A stretch of 64,000 nt of DNA from JAFDVL01 sp963794955 (GTDB lineage: Bacteria; Acidobacteriota; Blastocatellia; RBC074). Under the pieces are notes generated by a model. It was not told the DNA's origin, searched no databases, and worked only from the letters and a program-made list of their open reading frames with translations. Location: positions 186,001 through 250,000 of the forward strand of contig CAWCGF010000013.1 of NCBI GenBank assembly GCA_963794955.1, written 5' to 3'. The position numbers were made by a program, and so were the translations under genes. Shown here one piece after another: positions 56,038 to 64,000 of this stretch. Numbering within the stretch: the first letter of the stretch is position 1; each line of letters opens with the position of its first letter.

Positions 56038-58330
56038 ATGGTTATGCGTAAACAAGTCAGTTACTTATACGAATTTGGCCCCTACAATCTTGACCCCGCA
56101 GAACGGCTACTGACTTGCGAAGGAAAGGTTATTCCGCTGGCCCCAAAAGTTTTGGATACGTTATTAGTCCTCGTCGCCAATCAGGGTCGGGTGATGGAGA
56201 AAGATGAGCTACTAAAAACGCTCTGGCCCGACACCTGTGTCGAAGAAAGCAACCTGACAACGTATGTCTCACAACTGCGCAAAGCGCTCGGCGAAAATGG
56301 CGACGGACAAGGCTATATTGAGACTATTCCACGTCGGGGGTATCGCTTCATTGCTGATGTCAAAATGACGCAACCGGCTTTCGAGAATTTTGTCATTCAC
56401 GAACGGACCGACACTCGCATTTTGATTGAAGAGGAGATTACAGAGGCAGAAGCGGAGCCAGTTGCCGCCCCTACTTCCGCCTCGCTCACGGTCACCCACA
56501 ACCAGCTTGTGCCGCAATCCCGGCTGGCGCTCCTGCCGCGCTTATCGCCCACCCAGAAAAAAGTTGGTTATGCCCTGGTGGCTTGTTGCTCCGTGGCGAT
56601 TCTCGCCTTTGGGATGTACTTATGGAACAAGCGGACAACGCTGCTGAATAAGTCCACTTCGCCCTTTCAGCGTATGGCGATTAACAAGCTGACGGCGGAC
56701 GGGAGAATTCCGTTGGCAACAATTTCGCCCGATGGCAAATATGTCGTCCATGTGCTGCAAGACACGCCCAACCAAAGCTTATGGCTGCGCCAAACCGGTA
56801 CGACTAGCACGATGCAAATTGTGCCGCCCATGCCTGTCCGCTTTCTGAGTCCGACCTATTCACCCGATGGAACGCATCTTTATTACGTTACCTATCAGGG
56901 CAACATGGACACTGTACCAAATCCCCGCTCTGGGCGGCACCCCGCGCAAGCTGATTGAGGATGTAGATAGCCCGGTTACGTTTGCCCCAGACGGCAAAAG
57001 CTTTGCGTTTTTTCGCTATAACCTTCAGGCCAAAGAAACCAGCTTGATTACCGCCGACGCCGAAGGCCTCAGTCAGATCGTGCTTGCCACACGCCAATAT
57101 CCGGCGAACTTTTCGATGGACGGTAGCAATTTCTATGCGCCCTCGTGGTCGCCGGACGGCAAGATTATTGCCTGCGCGGCACTTAGGGAAGCAGATGAAA
57201 ATGGCACACGATACTTTGATGTCATTGCCGTGAACGCCAAGGATCGTTCGATGAAACCGATCACTACCCAGAAATGGCATTGGGTCGGACAAGTCGCCTG
57301 GTTACCTGACGGACGCAGCTTAGTCGCTAATGCCTGGGATCAAGGCACTTCGACTGTCTCTGACCAAATCTGGCACATCACTTATCCCACAGGCGAAGCA
57401 ACGCGCGTCACAAATGACGTCAACTCCTACCGAGGCGTTAGCGTGGCAGCCAAGACAGGAACCATTGCCACCATACAAGCAGCACAGGTTTCGCGCTTGT
57501 GGATCATGCCCCACGATAACGACCAGGAGGCTATCCCGATCACGTCCGGCTTCGGCGAAAACTACAGTGAATTTCTCGGCCTGGATTGGACGAAAGATGG
57601 CCGCATCGTTTATGGCTCCAATGCCAGTGGGAACGCCGATATATGGATCATGGATCAGGGCGGCAAGAATCAAAAACAATTATCTACCAATCCCGATAAA
57701 GACATGACGCCCGTCGTTTCCCCCGATGATCGCTATATCGTGTACGTCAATTTTCAAGGCCGCACGCCACACGTCATGCGAATGGATACCGATGGCAGCA
57801 ATGTGACACAATTGACCAAGGGGTTAGGCGAAATAACGCCGACCATTTCCCCCGATGGACAATGGGTAGCTTTCACAAGCTATGATGGAAAAAGCCAGGC
57901 CATCTTCAAGGTACCGATAGAGGGCGGCCCGCCGGTGCGCGTCACAGAGGCGAACTTTGTGCGCGCCGAATATTCACCGGATGGCAAATGGCTGTTGTGC
58001 GTAGTGATTGTCCCTGAAGCCGGGACCAGAAAGCTCGTCGTTATTCCGGCGAATGGAGGCGCGCCGATCAAAACCGTCGAAAAGATTCCGTTTCAACGTT
58101 GGGGCTATTTGCGTTGGTTGTCGGATAGCCGGGCCTTCACCCTTGCCGGTGCGGTCAACAACGCCTCGAACATCTATAAATATGCGTTGGAGGGTGGCGA
58201 ACCGCAACCGCTTACCAACTTTAAGAGTGATTGGATTTTCCGCTATGCTTGGTCGCGGGATGGCCAGATGTTAGCGGTTGAGCGCGGGCTGCCAGTCAAT
58301 GATGTGATCCTGATTTCGGAGTTGAAATAA
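56038..58330 (+). CDS. CadC-type winged-helix regulator with PD40 propeller, frameshifted
   Basis: Start at 56038, nine bases after AAGGAG. The OmpR/CadC winged helix is at about residues 10-105 (YNLDPAERLLTCEGKVIPLA; LDTLLVLVANQGRVMEKDEL; LTTYVSQLRKALGEN; YIETIPRRGYRFIADV). One membrane helix (about 185-205, VGYALVACCSVAILAFGMYL) leads to a periplasmic propeller with PD40 blades (ISPDGKYVVHVLQD; VSPDDRYIVYVNFQG; ISPDGQWVAFTSYDG). The frame breaks near 56912: first frame NMDT, second frame LYQIPALGGTPRKL. This gives a one-protein signal transducer: envelope sensing outside, DNA binding inside. The target genes are not evident; it is convergent with the TPR/FG-GAP gene. Confidence 0.86.
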
Positions 58331-58344
58331 CGGGCGAAAACCCT

Positions 58345-58426
58345 GTAGAGCAAACTTTCCCGTTTGCCCATGTTCCAACCAGAGATCGCTTGGGGAAACA
58401 TAAGCAAGCTGGAAAGTTTGCTCTAC
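58345..58426. repeat. AGCAAAC inverted repeat between convergent genes
   Basis: GTAGAGCAAACTTTCCCGTT plus TGC (58345-58367) pairs with the arm at 58404-58426 at 20 of 23 positions, loop 36 bases. The right arm runs into the stop codon of the minus-strand gene (58423). The position fits a bidirectional terminator; the core is the same as in 55009-55093. Confidence 0.7.
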
Positions 58427-60123
58427 TTTTTTACTTTCCCCGCAATCACAAATACGCGCCCGGAGCGATAGCCTTTGACGCCGCTCCAGGCCGACGTAAT
58501 CAGAAAATCAATCACGCCATCGCCATCTACATCGCCGATCCCTGTCGCGTCAAAACCAAATGTATCGCCCGGCGTGCGGCAGGTGATCGTTTGCAACAAG
58601 CTGCCGTCTTTGCCGGAATACAAATAGACTTTGCCACCCGATAGCGCGGCGCTCGCGTGTTGCCACGCGCCAATCAACAAATCGTCGAAGCCGTCCTGGT
58701 TCACATCGCCGACATCCGCCGAGCCAATCCCGAAGCCATCGCCCGCTGTTTCGCCTGTCAGAGTGTACAACCGTTTCCCGTCTGCCCCCGAATGCACGTA
58801 GATTCTGCCCGTCGCAGGGCCTTTGGCAGAGTTATTCCAATCCGACGCGTAAATGTCTGGGACTTTGTCTTTGTTCACATCGCCGACGACCGAGATGAAC
58901 ATCATCCCCAGGCGCGCGCCGGTATCGTCGGAATCAATCGCAAATTTCGGCGTTTTGGTTAGCCCCGCGTACACATAAACTTTGCCTGTTTGTCGCGGCC
59001 CGGCTGTCGGTGCGCTGACGCTGATGAAGGCCGTGTTACCTTGCTTGCCGCCAGCGACCGTGCTGCCAAAACCATCGCCTGCACGTTCGCCTTCTAAAGT
59101 CAGCAAAAGCGCGCCATCTTTGCCCGAATAGAGATAGGCTTTGCCCATTGTTTGCGCATTGCCCGGCGCACCAACCAGCACATCGGCGTAGCCATCGCCA
59201 TTTTGATCGCCCGCGTGATTGACGGTAGAGCCAAACGCTTCGGTAGGTTCTTTACCTGTGAGCGTCAGTAAAACCTTGCCGTCTTTGCCGGAATAAATAT
59301 AGGCCTTGTTGCTGTTGGAAGAACCAGCGATAACATCAGGAATACGATCCCCATTCACATCGCCTGCGCCCTCGACCACCTGTCCGAGGTTCTCGCCCGG
59401 CTGCCCTGTCTGCGTCCAGAGCAATTTACCGCCCTTGCCCGCATAGACATACACACGACCGGCAGGTTGCCCGCCGGTTGGCGTGCTAACCTGAAACGTC
59501 GGCGCAGATGTAACTAAATCTTTGACTTTGTCGCCATCCACATCGCCGATGCTGCGCGCGATCCAGCCGAATTGATCGTTCTTGTTTTCACCTGTCCACT
59601 CGTGCAGGATTTTCACCTTCTCAACAAACGGATTGGCAAAGTCCTCCGGCTTCGGCATCAGTTTAGCAAAGCGCGGATCGCTACGCAGGCTCGCCAGATC
59701 GTCGTTCGATTGCACCAAATCCATATCGTAACTGCCCCCCTGACGCAGCGCCATTAACAACTCAAACGACTTATCTTTGTCATTCTTGAGTGCAGCGATC
59801 ACGGCGGCATTGAATGTCCCCAGCCAGCGCGTTGGCCGAATGCTGGCGGCTTTGAGGTGCATTTCGAGGGCTTTGTCCAGCTTGCCTGTTTGGCGATAGG
59901 CATTGCCGAGCAGCATCCAGCCAACCGATGTTTGCGGATTGCGCTGAATAAAGTCTTCAAGTGTCTTGATCGTGCCATCGTAATCGCGTGCCTGGAAAAG
60001 CTGTTGGGCTGTGGTGACTTCCGGCGGCGGTGCGAATTGCGCGTACAATTGTAGCGAAATCATTGTTATTGCCAGCAGTGGCAAAACAACTTTCAGTGAA
60101 TACGAGAGGGATTTCAGGGTCAT
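58423..60123 (-). CDS. Secreted TPR plus FG-GAP propeller protein
   Basis: 566 residues with an N-terminal signal (VVLPLLAITMISLQLYAQ). Residues about 35-150 are TPR units (AQQLFQARDYDGTIKTLEDF; VGWMLLGNAYRQTGKLDKAL), closed by the helix SLRSDPRFAKLMPKP. From about 185 to the end are seven FG-GAP blades with calcium loops: GDVDGDKVKDLVTSAP, GDVNGDRIPDVIAGSS, GDQNGDGYADVLVGAP, GDVNKDKVPDIYAS, GDVNQDGFDDLLIGA and GDVDGDGVIDFLITSA. This is the integrin-alpha-like propeller seen in many secreted acidobacterial proteins. It follows the esterase gene by five bases on the same strand, so the two form an operon. Confidence 0.85.
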   Translation of the reverse strand: MTLKSLSYSLKVVLPLLAITMISLQLYAQFAPPPEVTTAQQLFQARDYDGTIKTLEDFIQRNPQTSVGWMLLGNAYRQTGKLDKALEMHLKAASIRPTRWLGTFNAAVIAALKNDKDKSFELLMALRQGGSYDMDLVQSNDDLASLRSDPRFAKLMPKPEDFANPFVEKVKILHEWTGENKNDQFGWIARSIGDVDGDKVKDLVTSAPTFQVSTPTGGQPAGRVYVYAGKGGKLLWTQTGQPGENLGQVVEGAGDVNGDRIPDVIAGSSNSNKAYIYSGKDGKVLLTLTGKEPTEAFGSTVNHAGDQNGDGYADVLVGAPGNAQTMGKAYLYSGKDGALLLTLEGERAGDGFGSTVAGGKQGNTAFISVSAPTAGPRQTGKVYVYAGLTKTPKFAIDSDDTGARLGMMFISVVGDVNKDKVPDIYASDWNNSAKGPATGRIYVHSGADGKRLYTLTGETAGDGFGIGSADVGDVNQDGFDDLLIGAWQHASAALSGGKVYLYSGKDGSLLQTITCRTPGDTFGFDATGIGDVDGDGVIDFLITSAWSGVKGYRSGRVFVIAGKVKK

Positions 60124-60128
60124 AGCAT

Positions 60129-61334
60129 TTATTGCTCCTTCGCCGCCACTTTCTTTTTAAGCTGTTCCGACACGCGCTCGAAATTGGTTTTGTAGGTCGG
60201 CAATGCCGGGTCATTATGCTGCTGCCCAAGCTGCACAGCCTTTTCGTAATTGGTGCGCGCGAACTCAAGCTGGCCGGTGGTTTCGTAGGCTTCGGCCAGA
60301 CTGTCGTAAACATTCGCTGAGTTCGGATAGCGTTCGGCATTGGCTTTGAAGACGGGTATCGCCTCGTCCATTTTCTTTTCCCCAACCAAATGATAGCCAA
60401 GCTGATTGACCAGTGCTTCTGGCGGCAAGATGCTGAAACCAAAACGCGTCGAGAGTTGTTTGTAATGCGCTTCGACGCTGGCAAGGCCGGTTGCGCTACC
60501 AGTCGCAGCATCAGGGGCCAGCAGCCAGCCATCGAAGGTTTTCCGCAAGCCCTGATAATGGCTGCGCATCACCACGGAGCCGTGATCTTCGTCTTCCATC
60601 AAACTGGCACCCCACGCAAACTTTCTGGCCTGTTGCTGTGACAATATCTTTTGGAAGCGCGTAAACCCGACTTTCGCCTCACCGCCTTCATTTGCTAAGG
60701 TGAAAAACAACGTGCGGTTTAATTCCTTACGGTCTTTGAAGAACTCTTCGGCGCGCCGTGAAATCAAATGATTGTCCCAGTGCATCGTCGGGCTGACCGC
60801 AATGTAGGCATTGAAAATTTCCGGGCGTGTCAGAAAGGTATGCAAGGCAAAAAGGCCACCGAACGAATGCCCGGCGAAGATGCGATATGGCTCTGTGCGA
60901 TAGCTGCTTTCGATTTTCGGGATCAGTTCGGTTTCGATGAACTTGAGGAATTTGTCGGCCCCGCCGCTGGTAGGAAAGGTAATGGGCGGCCCGCCCGCAC
61001 GCGCCATCGTAGCCTTCGTCGGCGTCAAATCGCGCGTGCGATCCGTGTTCGTAATCGCCACGACAATCAACTCCGGCATCCGTCCATTGCGTGCCAGGAA
61101 CTCAATCGTGGCGACCGTGTGCGCCAAATGCGCCGCGCCATCGGTCAGATACAACACTGGATAGCGCACGCCACTTTGTTCATAGCCGGGCGGTGTGCGA
61201 ATCAAAGCCACACGATCTTCCCCCAACACAGCCGATGTAATTGCCAGGCGTGTGTTTGCGTCTGGTTGGGCAAACGTCGCAGTGATAAACCAGCAAAGTA
61301 CCAATAGCGAAATCAAGTGCGAGCAGCGTTTCAT
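60129..61334 (-). CDS. Secreted esterase (Fes/IroE-like fold) with TPR tail
   Basis: 401 residues with a signal peptide (LISLLVLCWFITATFAQ). The hydrolase domain has RYPVLYLTDGAAHLAHTVAT, the nucleophile elbow YRIFAGHSFGGLFALHTFLT (Ser about 157), the region ANEGGEAKVGFTRF and the His in MEDEDHGSVVMRSHYQGLRK, as in the PF00756 esterase-D/enterochelin-esterase group. Residues about 330-395 are TPR (EKKMDEAIPVFKANAERYPN; YDSLAEAYETTGQLEFARTN). This fusion of esterase and TPR is common in Bacteroidetes and Acidobacteria; the substrate, possibly a siderophore or polysaccharide ester, is not known. Confidence 0.85.
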   Translation of the reverse strand: MKRCSHLISLLVLCWFITATFAQPDANTRLAITSAVLGEDRVALIRTPPGYEQSGVRYPVLYLTDGAAHLAHTVATIEFLARNGRMPELIVVAITNTDRTRDLTPTKATMARAGGPPITFPTSGGADKFLKFIETELIPKIESSYRTEPYRIFAGHSFGGLFALHTFLTRPEIFNAYIAVSPTMHWDNHLISRRAEEFFKDRKELNRTLFFTLANEGGEAKVGFTRFQKILSQQQARKFAWGASLMEDEDHGSVVMRSHYQGLRKTFDGWLLAPDAATGSATGLASVEAHYKQLSTRFGFSILPPEALVNQLGYHLVGEKKMDEAIPVFKANAERYPNSANVYDSLAEAYETTGQLEFARTNYEKAVQLGQQHNDPALPTYKTNFERVSEQLKKKVAAKEQ

Positions 61335-62085
61335 AATTCCTCCCAGTTGAAGCTCATGACTTGAGCGTAGAAAATAATTCCCCCAGCAAAGCGAGAGTAA
61401 CGCTGCCCGCTGGGAAACGACAAGCGGGCGCGTTTTATCTGTCAGATTCCTTGGAAGAGTAAACCACTATATCATCGCCCAGGGCGACGCAAATGTCTTC
61501 AAAGAAATATCAGAATTTATCAAATTCGCCACGCCTGACACGGTGGTTGGATTGCTCAATCTCTGCTAAAGCAGCGGCGTGTTGCTGGAGCGCGAAACCT
61601 TAATGAATACCTTATGGCCGCATGCGATGCTGGATCAGACGCTTGCTGAAGCACACGCCTCGCGCGCCGAACTCCTGATGTTCTACGAACGCGACGGGGT
61701 AGGGGCGGAGCGTTTCGCGCGCTCGAACAAGCCATAGCCGAACGTGCGGCGTGGTTGATCTTTTTACGGATTGATCCGTTCCTGGCTCGCTTGCGGGGGA
61801 AGCGCGTTTTGCTGTGTTGCAGCGACAAGTTTTTGTAGAAGCGCGATAGCAAGTGGAGCGCTGCGGCTTGACGTAGCTTGTAAATTCGCTGCCATACCAA
61901 AGCGGCATCGAGACTACTGCCTGCCAAACGCTCCGCGCCTTCCTATACCTATTTGATTATCAGCGCAACTTGCCGCACCTTCCGAGCAGGCGTATATTCG
62001 CTTCCGTCTTATACGCAAACATTAATAGATTGAGCTGTTCAAACTTTCTCATAGTAGAAGCATCGGCTAGCGGTCTAATTCACGT
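61335..62085. other. Relic-rich gap before the gene cassette
   Basis: About 750 bases without an intact gene. Apart from the TPR relic, a coding-like plus-strand fragment, EISEFIKFATPDTVVGLLNL, ends at 61568. The DNA becomes AT-rich after about 61960. Confidence 0.4.
61601..61842 (+). pseudogene. Decayed C-terminus of a TPR protein
   Basis: Reading across frames gives MLDQTLAEAHASRAELLMFY, then LEQAIAERAAWLIFLRIDPF and LARLRG, RFAVLQRQVFVE. This is the usual ending of TPR regulators (W-x-x-x-L-R-x-DP-x-x-x-x-LR-x-x-x-R-F), broken by at least two frame changes. Nothing upstream supplies the rest of the gene. Confidence 0.35.
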
Positions 62086-62930
62086 TAGATTTTTTCTGAT
62101 CACAAAACGAGCATCTTTTATGAAAGGAGGCAAATGACACAAGTAGAGAACCTGATCGGTGATTATCGTCAATGGATCGAAAAAATACGTGGCGAAATTA
62201 TTAAGCTATTTTTTATGAACCATATATTTTGGGAAATCCAAGGTGTTATCCGTGATAACCCTAAATTGGAAGGACAGAAAAATTATTTCTATGAGTGGGC
62301 AGGCGATGCCTTTGTTTATTCGTCAGCCATGTTTGTACGACGTCAGGTAGATAAGACAAAAGGCACTATATCGTTCTCTAAATTACTGGAAAAAATTGCT
62401 AGAAATTCTAAGACTCTAAATAGAAGCGATTTTGTATCTCGCGCAGTATCCCAAACTTTTTCCCAAACTTATCCTCATGGAAACCTGAGAATAGAAGCAG
62501 ACAGAATCTTTGATGAATTAGTGGGTATTGGAAAAGAACATCTTGAAAAATCCTTAATTCAAGAAGACCTCAAACAACTGGTTGAAAAATCAAAGAAGTT
62601 TGAGACTTTTGCAAATCATTTTGTAGCTCACCATAGTCAAAATGAGATGCCTACCGATAAACCGACTTTTTCGGATTTGGATGACTGTATAAAATTAATG
62701 ATTACACTGCTGGAAAAATATTACCTACTAATTACGGGTGATAGAATGAAACGACTTGATGAAACAGAAAGCTTCGACCCTGCATGGAAAGATATTTTTA
62801 CCTTTCCTTGGATTAACGTCATTGCAAAAAGTGAGTATTGATAGCCAAATCTAACATCTGTTCCACCGTAGCCGCGTAGTCGGTGCGACAGTTTCCTTTA
62901 GCACTACAACGCAGCATGGTGAACGAATTG
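62086..62930 (+). mobile_element. Integron-type gene cassette
   Basis: The unit begins at G|TTAGAT (62085-62091) and ends within the GTTAGGC of an attC site (62930-62936). The first bases, GTTAGAT, are exactly complementary to the attC left core ATCTAAC (62849-62855), the relation expected of one circularised cassette. It carries a single gene in the usual orientation and is visibly AT-richer than the surroundings. No integrase gene and no full attC on the left side are visible, so it may be a lone insertion or the edge of an array. Confidence 0.65.
62134..62841 (+). CDS. AbiU2/HEPN-like cassette protein
   Basis: 235 residues, all helical, preceded by AAGGAGG only three bases before ATG. The N-terminal half contains FMNHIFWEIQGVIRDNP and FYEWAGDAFVYSSAMFVRRQ with a conserved-looking aromatic/RR pair. 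The second half has KFETFANHFVAHHSQN, which resembles the R-x4-6-H strand-end of HEPN AbiU2-like domains (usually ...RNK...AHxD), although the arginine position is taken by N. HEPN proteins are often RNases in abortive-infection or toxin systems. The match is by pattern only. Its AT-rich composition and cassette borders indicate horizontal acquisition. Confidence 0.4.
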   Translation: MTQVENLIGDYRQWIEKIRGEIIKLFFMNHIFWEIQGVIRDNPKLEGQKNYFYEWAGDAFVYSSAMFVRRQVDKTKGTISFSKLLEKIARNSKTLNRSDFVSRAVSQTFSQTYPHGNLRIEADRIFDELVGIGKEHLEKSLIQEDLKQLVEKSKKFETFANHFVAHHSQNEMPTDKPTFSDLDDCIKLMITLLEKYYLLITGDRMKRLDETESFDPAWKDIFTFPWINVIAKSEY

Positions 62931-62936
62931 TTAGGC
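62849..62936 (+). other. Integron attC recombination site
   Basis: The 88-base site has R'' ATCTAAC (62849-62855), a four-base spacer, L'' GTTCCACC (62860-62867), a central loop, L' GGTGAAC (62918-62924), a five-base spacer GAATT and R' GTTAGGC (62930-62936). L'' and L' pair except for one extra C, which on the folded bottom strand is the extrahelical G that orients integrase in known attC sites. Length and order are typical. Confidence 0.75.
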
Positions 62937-63000
62937 CCCCCAATCGGGTCGCTAACGTATTATGGACAGAGATGAGAGCGTAGTTTTCTATGGAGGTAAT

Positions 63001-63489
63001 ATGCGCGTGTCGAACCTTTTAATTAGTTTGCTGTTTATGGCAAGCCTGTCAGTCGCATCGGCGAAACGATCAGCGGTCTCTTTCCCTGAAAATTCCCAGA
63101 AAGAAGACTTCGCAATGCCCCGTTTAAGAGAGGATGATAAAGAGAAAGAATTACGGAAAGCATTAGCGGAAATTCGAGAAGCAATACAGGAGTATAAAAT
63201 TGCGTGTAATAACGGTCTTGTTAGCCCTATTGATCGTAGGAAAGACGATCAATGTTACCCTGCAACTTTAGAAAGGCTGGTTGACGGAATACGTCCCCCA
63301 AACAAGAAATACTATCTACAGTTTTTAAAACGTATTCCCCTTGATCCAATAACAGGAAAAGCAGATTGGGTATTACGATCAGCTCAAGATGAAAAGTGGG
63401 CACCAGTTTGGGGTGGGCAAAATGTCATCAATGTATTCAGTAAAAGTGAGGGGTATGCATCGGACGGGACAAGATACCGAGATTGGTAA
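63001..63489 (+). CDS. Pseudopilin-like protein without prepilin motif
   Basis: 162 residues from ATG 63001, chosen over 62962 because GGAGG lies directly before it. The N-terminus is a plain signal peptide (VSNLLISLLFMASLSVASA), not the class III GFTLxE prepilin leader. A helix (KELRKALAEIREAIQEYK) then leads to YPATLERLVDG, KRIPLDPITGKADWVLRSA and NVINVFSKSEGYASDGTRYRDW, the usual C-terminal part of GspG-type pseudopilins, with the calcium-loop-like ASDGT. It begins right after the attC site and, like the cassette gene, uses AT-rich codons. Possibly a processed-leader variant. Confidence 0.65.
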   Translation: MRVSNLLISLLFMASLSVASAKRSAVSFPENSQKEDFAMPRLREDDKEKELRKALAEIREAIQEYKIACNNGLVSPIDRRKDDQCYPATLERLVDGIRPPNKKYYLQFLKRIPLDPITGKADWVLRSAQDEKWAPVWGGQNVINVFSKSEGYASDGTRYRDW

Positions 63490-63496
63490 ATAAACA

Positions 63497-63931
63497 ATGA
63501 AAATCGGACTTGGCTCAGATCACGCGGGCTTCAACTACAAAGAGAAAATCAAATCATTGCTCAACGATCTAGGGCACGAGGTCGTAGATTTTGGTACGCA
63601 TGCAGAAGACCCCGTTGACTATCCGGTCTTCATTCGCCCTGTCGCAGAAGCGGTCGCCAATGGTGCGTTGGAGCGCGGCATCGTCTTAGGTGGTTCTGGC
63701 AATGGAGAAGCCATCACAGCCAATCGAGTCAGGGGCGTACGCTGTGCTTTATGCTGGAATGTGGAGACCGCGCGACTGGCACGACAGCACAATAATGCCA
63801 ATCTCATCGCAATGGGGCAGCGAATGATTACGGAAGAAACAGCGATGGAGATCGTCAAGGTCTGGCTCGAAACTCCGTTTGAAGGCGGGAGGCATCAACG
63901 TCGAATTGAATTAATTGATGAGTTGAGCTAA
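63497..63931 (+). CDS. rpiB: Ribose-5-phosphate isomerase B (RpiB/LacAB family)
   Basis: 144 residues, full family length. MKIGLGSDHAGFNYKEKIKS carries the phosphate-binding DHAG. VLGGSGNGEAITANRV has Ser where the E. coli enzyme has its catalytic Cys, the form of mycobacterial RpiB, in which the following Glu acts as base. CALCWNVETARLARQHNNAN and LIAMGQRMI complete the active site. It interconverts ribose-5-phosphate and ribulose-5-phosphate in the cytosol. It lies seven bases after the pseudopilin-like gene. Downstream, GTTGATAG (63937-63944) can pair with CTATCAGTT (about 63973-63981), a possible terminator. Confidence 0.92.
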   Translation: MKIGLGSDHAGFNYKEKIKSLLNDLGHEVVDFGTHAEDPVDYPVFIRPVAEAVANGALERGIVLGGSGNGEAITANRVRGVRCALCWNVETARLARQHNNANLIAMGQRMITEETAMEIVKVWLETPFEGGRHQRRIELIDELS

Positions 63932-64000
63932 CGCGAGTTGATAGGGAATGAGAGCGGGAGCGACTTAGTTGACGGTCTATCAGTTCGCCATCACTTGCCG

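Noticed and set aside
1..64000. tRNA, rRNA and transposase genes
   Set aside because: None could be recognised by eye on either strand; a covariance search would be needed to exclude small RNAs.

Overview
The window looks like a chromosomal segment of an Acidobacteriota bacterium, most likely class Blastocatellia (inference). The grounds are five full-length ADOP-type permeases (the MacB-like 'acidobacterial duplicated orphan permease' family) with no partner ATPase, a TIGR02999-type sigma factor overlapping a PASTA-less Ser/Thr kinase with a beta-propeller sensor, a CadC-like regulator fused to a PD40 propeller, and many secreted proteins of gram-negative type. No rRNA, tRNA, CRISPR array or intact transposase was seen.

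Layout. 0-1.8 kb: broken NACHT-type STAND NTPase ending in a nucleotidyltransferase-like tail. 1.8-12 kb: minus-strand block with two ADOP permeases around a Tat-subunit / GMC oxidoreductase / DUF4350 operon and a secreted helical protein. 12.4-15.9 kb: decayed giant gene encoding TIR - WD40 - ROC GTPase - COR-like - zinc ribbon - DUF4365, followed by an HNH endonuclease pair. 16.8-24.1 kb: ADOP relic, S51 peptidase, two ADOPs and a PD40 protein with an ADOP-like leader. 24.6-31.1 kb: a sigma factor/kinase module present twice, one copy collapsed by an in-frame deletion, flanking a protein with six near-identical 48-residue repeats. 31.6-38.1 kb: acetamidase/formamidase, the fifth ADOP and a pair of related secreted cysteine-bearing proteins. 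38.1-46.3 kb: a BlaI/BlaR-like locus with twin palindromic operators, two M56 sensors with different periplasmic parts, a secreted protein built from the same 29-residue repeat as one sensor, a serine beta-lactamase-fold hydrolase and a methyltransferase. 46.6-61.3 kb: peptidases M24 and S9, a 7TMR-like SpoIIE phosphatase, Uma2, a TIR-like effector candidate, small DNA-binding proteins, a CadC/PD40 regulator, a TPR/FG-GAP protein and an esterase. 61.3-64 kb: gene relics, an AT-rich integron-type gene cassette with a recognisable attC site, a pseudopilin-like protein and rpiB.

How the genes relate. The clearest functional unit is the bla-like locus: a BlaI repressor, two proteolytic sensors and likely output genes, all on the minus strand behind two identical-core operators. 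The defence-like pieces (NACHT, TIR-ROC-DUF4365, TIR-like, HEPN/AbiU2-like cassette) are scattered, and the two largest are broken.

Caution. At least seven otherwise intact genes carry a single frame change, several in short homopolymers, and one gene carries two that cancel out. Part of the 'pseudogene' signal may therefore be sequencing or assembly indels. The WD40 part of the TIR gene has far more breaks and is probably truly decayed. All frame joins were read by eye.
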